DNA from: Alphaproteobacteria bacterium HGW-Alphaproteobacteria-1
Lineage (GTDB): Bacteria > Pseudomonadota > Alphaproteobacteria > Rhodobacterales > Rhodobacteraceae
NCBI GenBank assembly: GCA_002842985.1
Contig: PHEQ01000015.1
Span: 1 to 64,000 of the forward strand
DNA: 64,000 nucleotides
Reading direction: 5' to 3'
In this document: piece after piece, positions 55,381 through 64,000 of the stretch
Numbering within the stretch: the stretch's first letter is position 1
Layout: each line of letters begins with the position of its first letter
Notes under the pieces: model-generated
Told to the model about the DNA's origin: nothing
Database searches by the model: none
The model's input: the letters and a program-made list of their open reading frames with translations, nothing else
Program-made: the position numbers and the translations under genes

Positions 55381-56724
55381 ATGGGGGCGGCAGTGGTGGC
55401 GGCAAAGACGGTTATGATCGGGGCGCTCGCAGTGCTTGCCCTTGTGGGTTGCGCCAAGAAGGATCCGATCCTTCCCGGCCCGAGGGAGAATATCCGCGAC
55501 GTTCTCCAGACCGAGGCGCGGCGCGCGCAGGCCATCGAGACGCCGGTGAACCGCGCCCTGCCCCTCACGCTGCCCGCCGCCGAGGCCAACCCCGAATGGC
55601 GCCAGCGTCACGGCACACCCATCGGGCGCACGGCGCATCCGGCGCTTGCGGCGGCCCCCGCCCTACTCTGGTCGGCCAATATCGGCGCGGGTGACGGGCG
55701 GCGCGTGCGCATCACCGCCGATCCGGTGGTGGCGGGCGGGCGCATCTTTACACTTGACGCGCTGGCGCGGGTGACGGCGGTCTCGACCGCTGGACAGGTT
55801 CTGTGGACGCGCGATCTGACGCCGCCGGGCCAGAGCGGCAAAGCCATAAGCGGCGGCGGACTGGCCTTTGGCGACGGCAAGCTTTTCGTGGTGTCGAATT
55901 TCGGCACGATCTCCGCGCTTGACCCGGCCACCGGCGGGGTGATCTGGCAGCAGCGGCTTGACGCGCCCACAACCGCGTCGCCATCGGTGCATGACGGGCT
56001 TGTCTACGTGGTCGCGGGCGGAGAGGTCGCCTGGGCGATCGAGACCGACACGGGCCGTGTACGCTGGCAACTGTCCGGCACACCCGACATCCACAACGTT
56101 CTGGGCGGCCCCGCACCCGCCATCACCGACACGTATGTTGTCCTGCCCTTCGGTGCGGGCGAGGTTCAGGGCGCATTCCGTCAGGGCGGCCTGCGGCTAT
56201 GGGACGCGCAGATCGCGGGCGAGCGGCGCGGTCTGGCAAGCGGGCGGGTGCGCGACATCACCGGTGATCCGGTGGTCGTGGGCGACCGCGTCTATGTCGG
56301 CAACCATTCGGGCCGCATGGTCGCGCTCAGCCTTGGCAGCGGGCGCAGGATCTGGACCGCCGAGGAAGGTCCGCTTCACGCGGCCTGGCCTGCGGGCGGA
56401 TCGCTCTTTCTGGTGAGCGACCGCAACGAACTTGTGCGCCTGTCGGCCGAGGATGGCAGCCGCATCTGGGGCCATGCCCTGCCGCTCTTTACCGATCGCA
56501 AGCCCAAGCGACAGGCGGAAATCATCGGCCATTACGGCCCGGTGATCGCGGGCGGGCAACTCATCATCGCCTCGGCGGATGGCAAGCTGCGCCTGTTCGA
56601 TCCGGTCTCCGGCCAACAGGTGCGCAGCATCGACCTGCCCGGCGGCGCAACGTCCAACCCGGTCGTGGCCGGCGGCGTGCTCTACGTGGTTTCGAAGAAG
56701 GGACAGCTTCTCGCTTTCCGTTGA
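55381..56724 (+). CDS. bamB: Outer-membrane assembly lipoprotein BamB-like (PQQ beta-propeller)
   Basis: A lipoprotein of the beta-barrel assembly complex. The lipobox ALAVLALVGC lies about residues 16-25, giving a lipid-anchored mature protein of roughly 422 residues. Repeated blade motifs such as GRIFTLDALARVTAVSTAGQ, GKLFVVSNFGTISALDPATG, GLVYVVAGGEVAWAIETDTG and GDRVYVGNHSGRMVALSLGS form the propeller. The order YfgM-BamB-Der equals the E. coli yfgM-bamB-der order. I start at ATG 55381 after AAAGGAC; an in-frame ATG nearer the lipobox is possible. Confidence 0.9.
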   Translation: MGAAVVAAKTVMIGALAVLALVGCAKKDPILPGPRENIRDVLQTEARRAQAIETPVNRALPLTLPAAEANPEWRQRHGTPIGRTAHPALAAAPALLWSANIGAGDGRRVRITADPVVAGGRIFTLDALARVTAVSTAGQVLWTRDLTPPGQSGKAISGGGLAFGDGKLFVVSNFGTISALDPATGGVIWQQRLDAPTTASPSVHDGLVYVVAGGEVAWAIETDTGRVRWQLSGTPDIHNVLGGPAPAITDTYVVLPFGAGEVQGAFRQGGLRLWDAQIAGERRGLASGRVRDITGDPVVVGDRVYVGNHSGRMVALSLGSGRRIWTAEEGPLHAAWPAGGSLFLVSDRNELVRLSAEDGSRIWGHALPLFTDRKPKRQAEIIGHYGPVIAGGQLIIASADGKLRLFDPVSGQQVRSIDLPGGATSNPVVAGGVLYVVSKKGQLLAFR

Positions 56725-56771
56725 GCGCGCGATCGGCTATCACCGCCGCCTGACCGGCAGGAGCCTGACGC

Positions 56772-58220
56772 ATGTCCTTTACCCTCGCCATCGTGGGGCG
56801 GCCCAATGTGGGCAAGTCCACGCTCTTCAACCGCCTTGTGGGCAAGCGCCTTGCGCTGGTCGATGACCGGCCCGGCGTGACGCGCGACCTGCGCGAGGGC
56901 GCGGCGCGTCTGGGCGACCTGCGCTTTACCGCGATCGACACGGCAGGTCTCGAAGAGGCCACCGACGAGAGCCTTCAGGGCCGGATGCGCAAGCTGACCG
57001 AACGCGCGGTGGAGATGGCCGATATCTGCCTTTTCGTGATCGACGCGCGCGCGGGTGTCACCCCCACCGACGAGGTCTTTGCCGACATCCTGCGCAAGCG
57101 GTCGGCCCATGTCATCCTTGCCGCCAACAAATCCGAAGGCTCTGCCGCCGATGCGGGCCTGTTCGAGTCGTATGGGTTGGGCCTTGGCGATCCCATCCGC
57201 CTTTCGGCAGAGCATGGCGAGGGCATGAACGAGCTATACGAGCGCCTGATGCCCCTCTCGGACGCCTTCGCGGCGCGTGCCGAAGCAGAGGCACCCGAAA
57301 CCGATGTTCTGATCGACGCCGATGTCGATGACGAGGCCGAGGCCCCCGAATGGCGCCCCACGCCCGCGCGCCCGCTTCAGGTGGCGGTGGTGGGGCGGCC
57401 AAATGCCGGAAAATCAACGCTTATCAACAAGATACTGGGCGAAGACCGCCTTCTGACCGGCCCCGAGGCCGGGATCACCCGCGATGCGATCTCGCTCCGG
57501 CTCGACTGGGACGGGCTGCCAATGCGGATCTTCGACACCGCCGGGATGCGCAAGAAGGCCAAGGTTCAGGACAAGCTGGAAAAGCTGTCGGTCTCCGACG
57601 GGCTGCGCGCGGTCAAGTTCGCCGAAGTGGTCGTGGTGCTGCTCGATGCCGCCATCCCGTTCGAGCAACAGGACCTGCGCATCGCCGATCTGGCCGAGCG
57701 TGAAGGCCGCGCCGTGGTGATCGCGGTCAACAAATGGGACGTGGAAGAGGACCGGCAGGGCAAGCTGCGCGCCCTGAAGGAGGCGTTCGACCGCCTCTTG
57801 CCGCAATTGCGCGGCGCGCCGCTGGTCACGGTCTCGGCCAAGACCGGCAAGGGGCTGGACCGGCTGCGCGACGCGGTAGAAAAGGCGCATGAGGTCTGGA
57901 ACCGCCGCGTGCCCACGGCGCAACTCAACCGCTGGCTGGTGGGGATGCTGGAACAGCACCCGCCCCCTGCCCCCGGCGGCCGCCGCGTCAAGCTGCGCTA
58001 CATGACGCAGGCCAAGACGCGCCCGCCAGGTTTCGTGGTGATGTGCAGCCATCCCGACAAGCTGCCCGACAGCTATACGCGCTATCTGGTCAACGGGTTG
58101 CGCGAGGGGTTCGACATGCCGGGCACGCCCATCCGCCTCTATGTGCGCGGCCAGTCCGACAAGAACCCCTACAAGGACCGCAAGAAGCCGGGGCCGTCAC
58201 GACTGCGCAAGCATCTCTGA
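56772..58220 (+). CDS. der: Ribosome biogenesis GTPase Der (EngA)
   Basis: Essential 50S assembly GTPase. 482 residues with two G domains. First: [11 protein letters not shown] near residue 9, [15 protein letters not shown] and AANKSE. Second: [10 protein letters not shown] near 205, [15 protein letters not shown] and AVNKWD. An acidic linker separates them and a KH-like domain ([21 protein letters not shown] onward) follows, ending with basic [11 protein letters not shown]. This layout is complete. Confidence 0.97.
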   Translation: MSFTLAIVGRPNVGKSTLFNRLVGKRLALVDDRPGVTRDLREGAARLGDLRFTAIDTAGLEEATDESLQGRMRKLTERAVEMADICLFVIDARAGVTPTDEVFADILRKRSAHVILAANKSEGSAADAGLFESYGLGLGDPIRLSAEHGEGMNELYERLMPLSDAFAARAEAEAPETDVLIDADVDDEAEAPEWRPTPARPLQVAVVGRPNAGKSTLINKILGEDRLLTGPEAGITRDAISLRLDWDGLPMRIFDTAGMRKKAKVQDKLEKLSVSDGLRAVKFAEVVVVLLDAAIPFEQQDLRIADLAEREGRAVVIAVNKWDVEEDRQGKLRALKEAFDRLLPQLRGAPLVTVSAKTGKGLDRLRDAVEKAHEVWNRRVPTAQLNRWLVGMLEQHPPPAPGGRRVKLRYMTQAKTRPPGFVVMCSHPDKLPDSYTRYLVNGLREGFDMPGTPIRLYVRGQSDKNPYKDRKKPGPSRLRKHL

Positions 58221-58244
58221 GGGCAGCGCGCGCGCCCCGTCTGT

Positions 58245-59255
58245 CTACCCGCCGGTATGGCTCATGTGGCGCGAGACCCGGCCATCGACGCTCTGGCGGG
58301 AATAGTCGAAATCGTGGCCCTTCGGCTTCAGCGCGATCGCGGCGCGAATCGCGGCCTCGAGCGGGGCGTCATTTCCGGGGTTGTTGCGCAGCGGGGCACG
58401 CAGGTCGGCCATGTCCTCCTGTCCCAGGCACATGTAAAGCTCGCCCGTGCAGGTGAGCCGCACGCGATTGCAGCTTTCGCAGAAATTATGCGTGAGCGGG
58501 GTGATGAAGCCGATTTTCTGCCCTGTTTCCTCAAGCCGCACGTAACGCGCTGGACCGCCGGTGCGCTCGGGCAGGTCGGTCAGCGTGTAGTGCTCCGCCA
58601 GCCGCGCGCGCAGATCGCTCAGCTTCCAGTATTGGCCCAGCCGGTCCTCGTTGCCGATATCGCCCATCGGCATGACCTCGATGAAGGTCAGGTCCATGTC
58701 GCGCGACTTGCACCATTCGACCAACGTGAACAGCTCGTCCTCGTTGAAGCCCTTGAGCGCCACTGTGTTGATCTTGATGCGCAAACCCGCCGTCTGCGCA
58801 GCGTCTATGCCCTTCAAAACCTGCGGCAGACGGCCCCAGCGGGTGATGTCGGCGAATTTTGTCTCGTCAAGCGTATCGAGCGAGACATTGATCCGCCGCA
58901 CCCCGGCCGCATAGAGATCAGCCGCGAACCGCTCCAACTGAGATCCGTTGGTGGTCAGCGTCAACTCCTTGAGCGCGCCACTGTCGAGGTGACGCGTCAT
59001 GGCGTTGAAGAATGTCATGATCCCCTTGCGCACCAGCGGCTCTCCGCCGGTGATGCGCAGCTTCTCAACCCCCAGCCCGATGAAGCTGGAACACATGCGG
59101 TCAAGCTCTTCCAGCGTCAGAAGCTCTTTCTTCGGCAGAAAGGTCATGTTCTCCGACATGCAATAGACGCAGCGGAAATCGCAGCGGTCGGTGACGGAGA
59201 CGCGCAAATAGGAGATGGCGCGCTGAAACGGGTCGATGAGCGGGGCGTGTGTCAT
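58245..59255 (-). CDS. moaA: GTP 3',8-cyclase MoaA
   Basis: First step of molybdenum cofactor synthesis, a radical SAM enzyme. 336 residues: [18 protein letters not shown] with the SAM cluster CX3CX2[22 protein letters not shown] and NVSLDTLD. The C-terminal cluster is [14 protein letters not shown]...C, and the protein ends in the GG dipeptide that MoaA needs. No other moa or moe gene is in the window. It is convergent with der, 24 bp apart. Confidence 0.97.
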   Translation of the reverse strand: MTHAPLIDPFQRAISYLRVSVTDRCDFRCVYCMSENMTFLPKKELLTLEELDRMCSSFIGLGVEKLRITGGEPLVRKGIMTFFNAMTRHLDSGALKELTLTTNGSQLERFAADLYAAGVRRINVSLDTLDETKFADITRWGRLPQVLKGIDAAQTAGLRIKINTVALKGFNEDELFTLVEWCKSRDMDLTFIEVMPMGDIGNEDRLGQYWKLSDLRARLAEHYTLTDLPERTGGPARYVRLEETGQKIGFITPLTHNFCESCNRVRLTCTGELYMCLGQEDMADLRAPLRNNPGNDAPLEAAIRAAIALKPKGHDFDYSRQSVDGRVSRHMSHTGG

Positions 59256-59356
59256 GGCGCAAACCTATTCCCGCACACGCGCGGCGACAAGGGGGATGCG
59301 CGCGCGCGGCCATCTTGGGCGTTGCGGGACGGATCGACCGGCACTAGTTAGGGCTC

Positions 59357-59770
59357 ATGGCTTTTGTCTTGCGGTTTTCTCTTCTGTTCGTGGTTCTCGG
59401 CGGCTGTTCCCTGATCGGGCCGCGCCTCACATCCGCGCCTCCCGCTGCCCCGCCGCCTGACGCGATTGTGATCGACGCGCCCGAGCCCACGCGCGCCCCC
59501 CCGCAATCGCCCCGCGCCAGCCTGCCCGCAACCACCGTCGCTTCGCTCGGCAATGTGCGCGAGCCGGGGCTGTGGATGCGCACGCCGCTCGTCTCGGACC
59601 CGATGCGCGGCACGGTGCGCGACCCGGCCACCGGGCGCTCGGTCGCGGTTGATCTCATCCCCATCGCGGGCGCACCGGGCGCGGGCAGCCGCATGTCGCT
59701 TGCCGCCTATCAGGCGCTCGGGCTTTCGCTCACGGCGCTGCCGGAACTTCGCGTCTCGGCGGGGGGCTGA
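59357..59770 (+). CDS. Small putative lipoprotein, unknown function
   Basis: A 137-residue exported protein. The lipobox VVLGGC at about residues 12-17 gives a lipid-anchored Cys17. A Pro/Ala-rich linker (about 27-57) follows, then a compact domain: REPGLWMRTPLVSDPMRG, VRDPATGRSVAVDLIPI and a C-terminal SLTALPELRVSAGG. I recall similar proteins in Rhodobacteraceae, sometimes misannotated, but know no function. It is convergent with glmS, 7 bp apart. Confidence 0.75.
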   Translation: MAFVLRFSLLFVVLGGCSLIGPRLTSAPPAAPPPDAIVIDAPEPTRAPPQSPRASLPATTVASLGNVREPGLWMRTPLVSDPMRGTVRDPATGRSVAVDLIPIAGAPGAGSRMSLAAYQALGLSLTALPELRVSAGG

Positions 59771-59777
59771 GACGCGG

Positions 59778-61607
59778 TTATTCCACCGTCACCGATTTCG
59801 CCAGATTGCGCGGCTGATCCACGTCCGTACCCTTGGCAATGGCGGTGTGATAGGCGATGAGCTGTGCGGGCAACGCATAGAGGATCGGTGCCAGAACCGG
59901 ATCGACCACAGGCAGCGTGACCGCCTGAAATGTGCCTTCACCCGCCGCCGCCACGCCCGCCGCATCCGAGATAAGCACGATCCGCCCGCCGCGCGCCATC
60001 ACCTCCTGCATGTTCGATACAGTCTTTTCAAAGACTGCGTCGCAGGGGGCCATGACGATAACTGGCATGGTCTCGTCGATGAGCGCGATGGGGCCGTGCT
60101 TCAACTCGCCAGAGGCATAAGCTTCGGCGTGTATGTAGCTGATTTCCTTTAGTTTCAATGCGCCCTCAAGCGCCAGCGGATACATCAGCCCCCGCCCGAG
60201 GAAAAGCGCGCTCTGCGCCCCCGCAAGATCGCGCGCAACCTCGCGGATCGAGGCATCGATCTCCATCGCGGTGTTGATCATCGCCGGCAGGCCGCGCAGT
60301 TTCGAGAGCAGATCGGCCAACCGCTCGGCGCTCATTTCGCCCCGCAGCCGCGCAGCCTTGAGCGCAAGCAGCAACAGCACCGTCAACTGGCAGGTAAAGG
60401 CCTTGGTTGAGGCCACGCCGATCTCGGCCCCGGCAAGAATGGGCAGCGCCAGATCGCTTTCGCGCGCGATCGAACTGGTTTCGACATTGATCACCGCAAC
60501 GATGCTGTCGGCGCGGTCGCGGCAATAGCGCAGCGCGGCCAGCGTATCGGCGGTCTCGCCCGACTGGCTGACGAAAATCGCCACGGTGCCGGGGGAAATG
60601 GGCGGTTCGCGATAGCGGAATTCCGAGGCAATATCGACCTCGACGGGCAGTCGCGCCAGTTGCTCGAACCAGTATTTCGCCGTGAGACACGCATAATAAG
60701 CGGTGCCGCAGGCCACCAGCACCAGCCGCTCCACGCGTGAGAAATCCGGCATCGCTTCGGGCAGGACGATATCATCGCCGTCCTCGCTCAGGAAATGACG
60801 CAGCGCGTTGCCGATCACCATGGGCTGTTCGGCGATTTCCTTGGCCATGAAATGCCGGTGCCCGCCCTTGTCCACCCGTGCGCTGTCAATGGCGACCTTC
60901 GTGACCGCGCGGTTGACCAGCCGTCCCTCGGCATCGGTGATGGAAACGCCCGCGCGCGTCACCACGGCGATATCGCCCTCCTCCAGATAGGTGATCCGGT
61001 CGGTCATGGGGGCCAGGGCGATGGCATCCGAGCCGACATACATCTCGCCCTCATCCTCGCCATGACCGATGGCCAGCGGGCTGCCGGCGCGGGCGGCAAT
61101 CATCAGATCGCCCTCGCCCTCGAACAGGAACAAAAGAGCATAGGCACCGCGCAACCGCGCGATGGTGGCGCGGGCTGCGGCCTCTGGCTCCATGCCCTGC
61201 ATCATGAGGTGCTGCGCCAGAAGCGCGACGGTCTCGGTATCTGTATCGGTCTCATGGCCGAATCCTGCTGCGGCCAGTTCGGCGCGCAGCTCTCGGAAAT
61301 TCTCGATGATGCCGTTATGAACCACGGCGACCGGTCCGGCCCGGTGGGGATGGGCGTTCTTTTCGGTCGCCGCGCCATGGGTGGCCCATCGTGTATGGCC
61401 AATCCCTGCCCTGCCCGCGAGCGGGTTATGCACCAGCAGGTCCGAGAGATTGACGAGCTTGCCCACGGCGCGGCGTCGGTCAAGCACCCCGTCATTGATC
61501 GTGGCGATCCCCGCGCTGTCATAACCGCGATATTCCAGCCGCTTGAGCGCCTCGACCAACACCGGCGCGGCCTCGTGATTTCCCAGAACGCCGACGATCC
61601 CGCACAT
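59778..61607 (-). CDS. glmS: Glutamine-fructose-6-phosphate aminotransferase
   Basis: Makes glucosamine 6-phosphate, the entry to peptidoglycan and LPS amino sugars. 609 residues: N-terminal glutaminase with Cys2 in MCGIVGVLG and HTRWATHGA, then two SIS domains (VACGTAYYACLTAKYWFE; SQSGETADTLAALRYC), SELKHGPIALIDE, and the C-terminal AKSVTVE. Its ATG lies 2 bp after the glmU stop, so the two are coupled. No glmS ribozyme was seen upstream; there is no leader to carry one. Confidence 0.97.
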   Translation of the reverse strand: MCGIVGVLGNHEAAPVLVEALKRLEYRGYDSAGIATINDGVLDRRRAVGKLVNLSDLLVHNPLAGRAGIGHTRWATHGAATEKNAHPHRAGPVAVVHNGIIENFRELRAELAAAGFGHETDTDTETVALLAQHLMMQGMEPEAAARATIARLRGAYALLFLFEGEGDLMIAARAGSPLAIGHGEDEGEMYVGSDAIALAPMTDRITYLEEGDIAVVTRAGVSITDAEGRLVNRAVTKVAIDSARVDKGGHRHFMAKEIAEQPMVIGNALRHFLSEDGDDIVLPEAMPDFSRVERLVLVACGTAYYACLTAKYWFEQLARLPVEVDIASEFRYREPPISPGTVAIFVSQSGETADTLAALRYCRDRADSIVAVINVETSSIARESDLALPILAGAEIGVASTKAFTCQLTVLLLLALKAARLRGEMSAERLADLLSKLRGLPAMINTAMEIDASIREVARDLAGAQSALFLGRGLMYPLALEGALKLKEISYIHAEAYASGELKHGPIALIDETMPVIVMAPCDAVFEKTVSNMQEVMARGGRIVLISDAAGVAAAGEGTFQAVTLPVVDPVLAPILYALPAQLIAYHTAIAKGTDVDQPRNLAKSVTVE

Positions 61608-61609
61608 GA

Positions 61610-62962
61610 TTACTCTCCCTTGGTCTTTTGCGCCTTGAGCGCGCGCAGCTTCTCGAAGAACCGCGTCGCAAAGCCCCGCTTGTTCTCTTGCCGCGCCCGT
61701 CCCAGCGCCAGCGCGCCCGCCTCGACATCGCGCGTGATGACCGAGCCCGAGGCGGTCATCGCCCCGTCGCCCACGCTGACCGGCGCGACAAGCATGGTGT
61801 CCGAGCCGATGAACACGCCCCGCCCGATGGTGGTGCGGTGCTTCATCACGCCGTCATAATTGCAGGTGATCGTGCCTGCACCGATATTGCTGCGCTCGCC
61901 GATCTCGGCATCGCCGATATAGCTCAGGTGGTTGACCTTGGCCGCTTCGGCAATCAGCGCGTTCTTGACCTCGACGAAATTGCCGATGCGCACATCTTCC
62001 GAAAGTTCCGTGCCGGGGCGCAGCCGGGCATAGGGCCCGACCACTGCCCCACGCGAGACATGGCAGCCCTCAAGATGCGAAAAGGCCCGGATATGCGCGC
62101 CGCTTTCCACCGTCACGCCGGGGCCGAAGATGACATAGGGCTCGATCACCGCATCGCGCCCGACCCAGGTGTCGCGGGCGAAATGCACCGTCTCGGGGGC
62201 TTGCAGGGTCACGCCCGTCTCCAGCGCCTCGGCACGCGCGCGGGTCTGAAAGGCGGCCTCGGCGCGGCTCAGTTCCGTGCGCGAATTGACGCCGAGCGTC
62301 TCACCCTCTTCGCAGGTGACGGCGGTTGCCGAAAGGCCCGCCGCGCGGGCCAGCGCCACGATATCCGTGAGGTAATATTCGCCCGCCGCATTGTCATTGC
62401 CGACGGCCTCGACCAGATCGAACAGCACCGGGGCTGCGGCCATCACCACGCCGCTGTTGCACAGGGTGATCGCGCGCTCGGCCTCGGTCGCGTCCTTGAA
62501 CTCGACGATCCGCTCCAGCACATCACCGGCCATCACAAGCCGCCCGTAGCGGCCCGGATCGGCGGCCTCGAACCCCAGCACGACGACATCATGCCGCGCC
62601 CGCGCCTCGGCCATGCGCGCCAGCGTCTCGGGGCGGATCAGCGGCGTGTCACCATAAAGCACCACCGCATCGCCCTCGAACCCGTCCAGCGCTGGCGCGG
62701 CCTGCGCCACCGCGTGGGCCGTGCCCAACTGCTCTGCCTGAAGAACCACCTGCGTCTCGGGGTCAAACGCCAGCGCGGCCTTGCGCACGGCATCGGCCTC
62801 ATGGCCCGCCACCACCACCACGCGCGCGGGATCAAGCGCGCCCCCGGCGGCGATGGCATGGATCAGCATCGCCTCGCCCGCGATGGGATGCAGCACCTTG
62901 GGCAGGTCCGAGTTCATGCGGGTTCCCTTGCCGGCGGCAAGCACGATGAGGGCAACGGACAT
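61610..62962 (-). CDS. glmU: Bifunctional UDP-N-acetylglucosamine pyrophosphorylase / glucosamine-1-phosphate acetyltransferase
   Basis: Last two steps to UDP-GlcNAc. 450 residues: N-terminal nucleotidyltransferase (LAAGKGTRMNSDLPKVLHP, LQAEQLGTAHAV, YGDTPLI) and a C-terminal left-handed beta-helix of hexapeptide repeats with the acetyltransferase His region (LSYIGDAEIGERSNIGAGTI, NYDGVMKHRTTIG). I start at ATG 62962; the open frame runs to 63076 but lacks a good start there. Operon glmU-glmS, 2-bp gap. Confidence 0.97.
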   Translation of the reverse strand: MSVALIVLAAGKGTRMNSDLPKVLHPIAGEAMLIHAIAAGGALDPARVVVVAGHEADAVRKAALAFDPETQVVLQAEQLGTAHAVAQAAPALDGFEGDAVVLYGDTPLIRPETLARMAEARARHDVVVLGFEAADPGRYGRLVMAGDVLERIVEFKDATEAERAITLCNSGVVMAAAPVLFDLVEAVGNDNAAGEYYLTDIVALARAAGLSATAVTCEEGETLGVNSRTELSRAEAAFQTRARAEALETGVTLQAPETVHFARDTWVGRDAVIEPYVIFGPGVTVESGAHIRAFSHLEGCHVSRGAVVGPYARLRPGTELSEDVRIGNFVEVKNALIAEAAKVNHLSYIGDAEIGERSNIGAGTITCNYDGVMKHRTTIGRGVFIGSDTMLVAPVSVGDGAMTASGSVITRDVEAGALALGRARQENKRGFATRFFEKLRALKAQKTKGE

Positions 62963-63099
62963 GGACCAATCTCTTTCACGGGGCAATCGCTGACGTTCTA
63001 TCGGTTTTGCGCCTATACGCAAGGGGCAGACCGGGAAATCCTTGTGACCGTTCCATGACACCGCTATGCGGATCACGCCGGGCAGCAGGAGGGTTTTGC

Positions 63100-63765
63100 A
63101 TGCGCACCGTGGTTTTCGATCTCGACGGCACGCTCGCAGATACGAGCGGCGATCTTGTGGCCGCCGCCAATGCCTGTTTTCGCGGCATGGGCGCGGGCGA
63201 CCAGCTTTGCCCCGCGCGCGATGCGGGCGTGGCGCTGCGCGGCGGGCGGGCGATGCTCCGGCTGGGGATGGAACGCATCGGGCGCGGGCAGGACGAGGCC
63301 GAGATCGACCGGCAATATCCGGTTCTGCTGGCCGCCTACGAAGGCGCGATCGACACCCATACCCGGCTATACCCGGGCGCGATGGAGGCGGTGGAAGGCT
63401 TGCGTGGTGCGGGCTACCGCGTCGCCATCTGCACCAACAAGCCCGAGGCGCTGGCGCGGCTGCTGCTCGACCGGCTGGGTGTGCTGGCGGCGTTTCACGC
63501 GCTCACCGGTGCCGATACTCTGGCGGTGCGCAAGCCCGATCCCGAACACCTCAACGAGACCGTGCGCCGCGCGGGCGGCGATCCGGCGCGCGCGCTTCTG
63601 GTGGGCGATTCGGACACCGACCGAGAGACCGCGCGCGCGGCGGGCGTGCCTTCGGTTCTGGTGGGCTTCGGTCCGTCCGGGGCGGACATGGCGGCGCTGG
63701 AACCCGACGCGATCATCGCCCATTACAGCGAGTTGCCGGAGGTGGTGGCGCGGCTCATCGGCTAA
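63100..63765 (+). CDS. gph: Phosphoglycolate phosphatase (HAD family)
   Basis: Dephosphorylates 2-phosphoglycolate from DNA repair and photorespiratory chemistry. 221 residues: HAD motif I VVFDLDGTLADTSGD (nucleophile Asp8 and Asp10), a cap domain, motif II ICTNKPE, motif III Lys in RKPDPEHL, and motif IV VGDSDTDRE. AGGAGGG lies just upstream of ATG 63100. It is divergent from glmU. Confidence 0.94.
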   Translation: MRTVVFDLDGTLADTSGDLVAAANACFRGMGAGDQLCPARDAGVALRGGRAMLRLGMERIGRGQDEAEIDRQYPVLLAAYEGAIDTHTRLYPGAMEAVEGLRGAGYRVAICTNKPEALARLLLDRLGVLAAFHALTGADTLAVRKPDPEHLNETVRRAGGDPARALLVGDSDTDRETARAAGVPSVLVGFGPSGADMAALEPDAIIAHYSELPEVVARLIG

Positions 63766-63783
63766 GCGCGCACGTCTTGGACG

Positions 63784-63990
63784 TCACCGCCCCCGATTTT
63801 GCGTTTTTGCGTGCATTTGCGCGATCATCCGGCTGGCCGTCTTTTCAAAAGCGCAAGGGATAATGGCATGGATCAGCGCAGCCCCCGCCGCCGCGAAGAG
63901 CATCAGCGCAAAGCGCCCGGCAAAGAGGGCGTGTTCAAAATAGCTTTCACCCACGCTGCGCGGATGATCGAAAAAGAACTTGCTCAGCAT
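63784..63990 (-). CDS. DUF6356 family small membrane protein
   Basis: A 68-residue protein with one hydrophobic helix (ALFAGRFALMLFAAAGAALIHAIIP) after the motif FFDHPRSVGESYFEH. This HPxSVGESYxxH pattern is the hallmark of DUF6356, a small family of unknown function in alphaproteobacteria. The start ATG is at 63990, close to the right edge; its promoter lies outside. Convergent with gph, 18 bp apart. Confidence 0.85.
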   Translation of the reverse strand: MLSKFFFDHPRSVGESYFEHALFAGRFALMLFAAAGAALIHAIIPCAFEKTASRMIAQMHAKTQNRGR

Positions 63991-64000
63991 GACCGGTTTC

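Noticed and set aside
59778-62962. glmS ribozyme
   Set aside because: glmS follows glmU by 2 bp and has no leader; the ribozyme is a Firmicutes feature.

Overview
The window is a GC-rich, densely packed chromosomal segment of an alphaproteobacterium, almost certainly Rhodobacteraceae (Roseobacter/Rhodobacter group). The reasons are: a dusB(nifR3)-ntrB-ntrC-ntrY-ntrX cluster next to a fused ispDF; NtrC and NtrX that both lack the sigma-54 GAFTGA loop, as known for Rhodobacter capsulatus NtrC; a class II DAHP synthase; a B12-dependent ribonucleotide reductase; an aa3 oxidase subunit I whose key residues sit at a constant offset of 9 from the Rhodobacter sphaeroides numbering; and several lineage-type small proteins and intergenic palindromes. 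Most of the window is housekeeping. I see no phage, insertion sequence, CRISPR array or rRNA; there is one tRNA.

Layout. 0-13 kb: folate genes folB-folP; a DUF465 protein; an OxyR-like regulator without the peroxidatic cysteine; ctaD with an upstream FNR box; thrS; an HtpX protease; a sulfotransferase; an Epd-like GAPDH overlapping aroG tail to tail; a GlxA-type regulator. 13-25 kb: a PQQ-type sugar dehydrogenase, then a pyrimidine reductive-catabolism locus. That locus has an ABC transporter, a cupin, dihydropyrimidinase, an N-carbamoyl-beta-alanine amidohydrolase, the regulator RutR and dihydropyrimidine dehydrogenase (preT-preA). Two RutR-type palindromes lie in front of the catabolic operons. 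25-31 kb: nrdJ with an NrdR box, tRNA-Pro(UGG), DUF192, a two-domain cold-shock protein and pdxH.

31-37 kb: fabI, a LysE-type exporter, gpt, bioY, an SDR, and a degraded quinoprotein relay locus (a metallohydrolase, a frameshifted SoxYZ-like carrier and an AraC remnant). 37-45 kb: DoxX and the nitrogen two-component cluster. 45-51 kb: ispDF-pgpA-pncC (overlapping), a polyketide cyclase-like protein, hpt with an overlapping 59-residue membrane protein, a DegT-family aminotransferase and a Bcr-type MFS pump. 51-58 kb: two different NADP-isocitrate dehydrogenases in tandem, separated by a terminator-like hairpin, then a YfgM-like protein, BamB and Der. 58-64 kb: moaA, a small lipoprotein, glmU-glmS, gph and a DUF6356 protein.

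The best candidates for follow-up are the RutR-controlled reductive pyrimidine pathway with a dedicated ABC importer, the Pro-for-Cys OxyR-like regulator, the tandem isocitrate dehydrogenases, the broken SoxYZ-like carrier, and several families of intergenic palindromes. I did not find a clearly new defence or biosynthetic system. All assignments come from reading the sequence and from memory of protein families; no database search was run.
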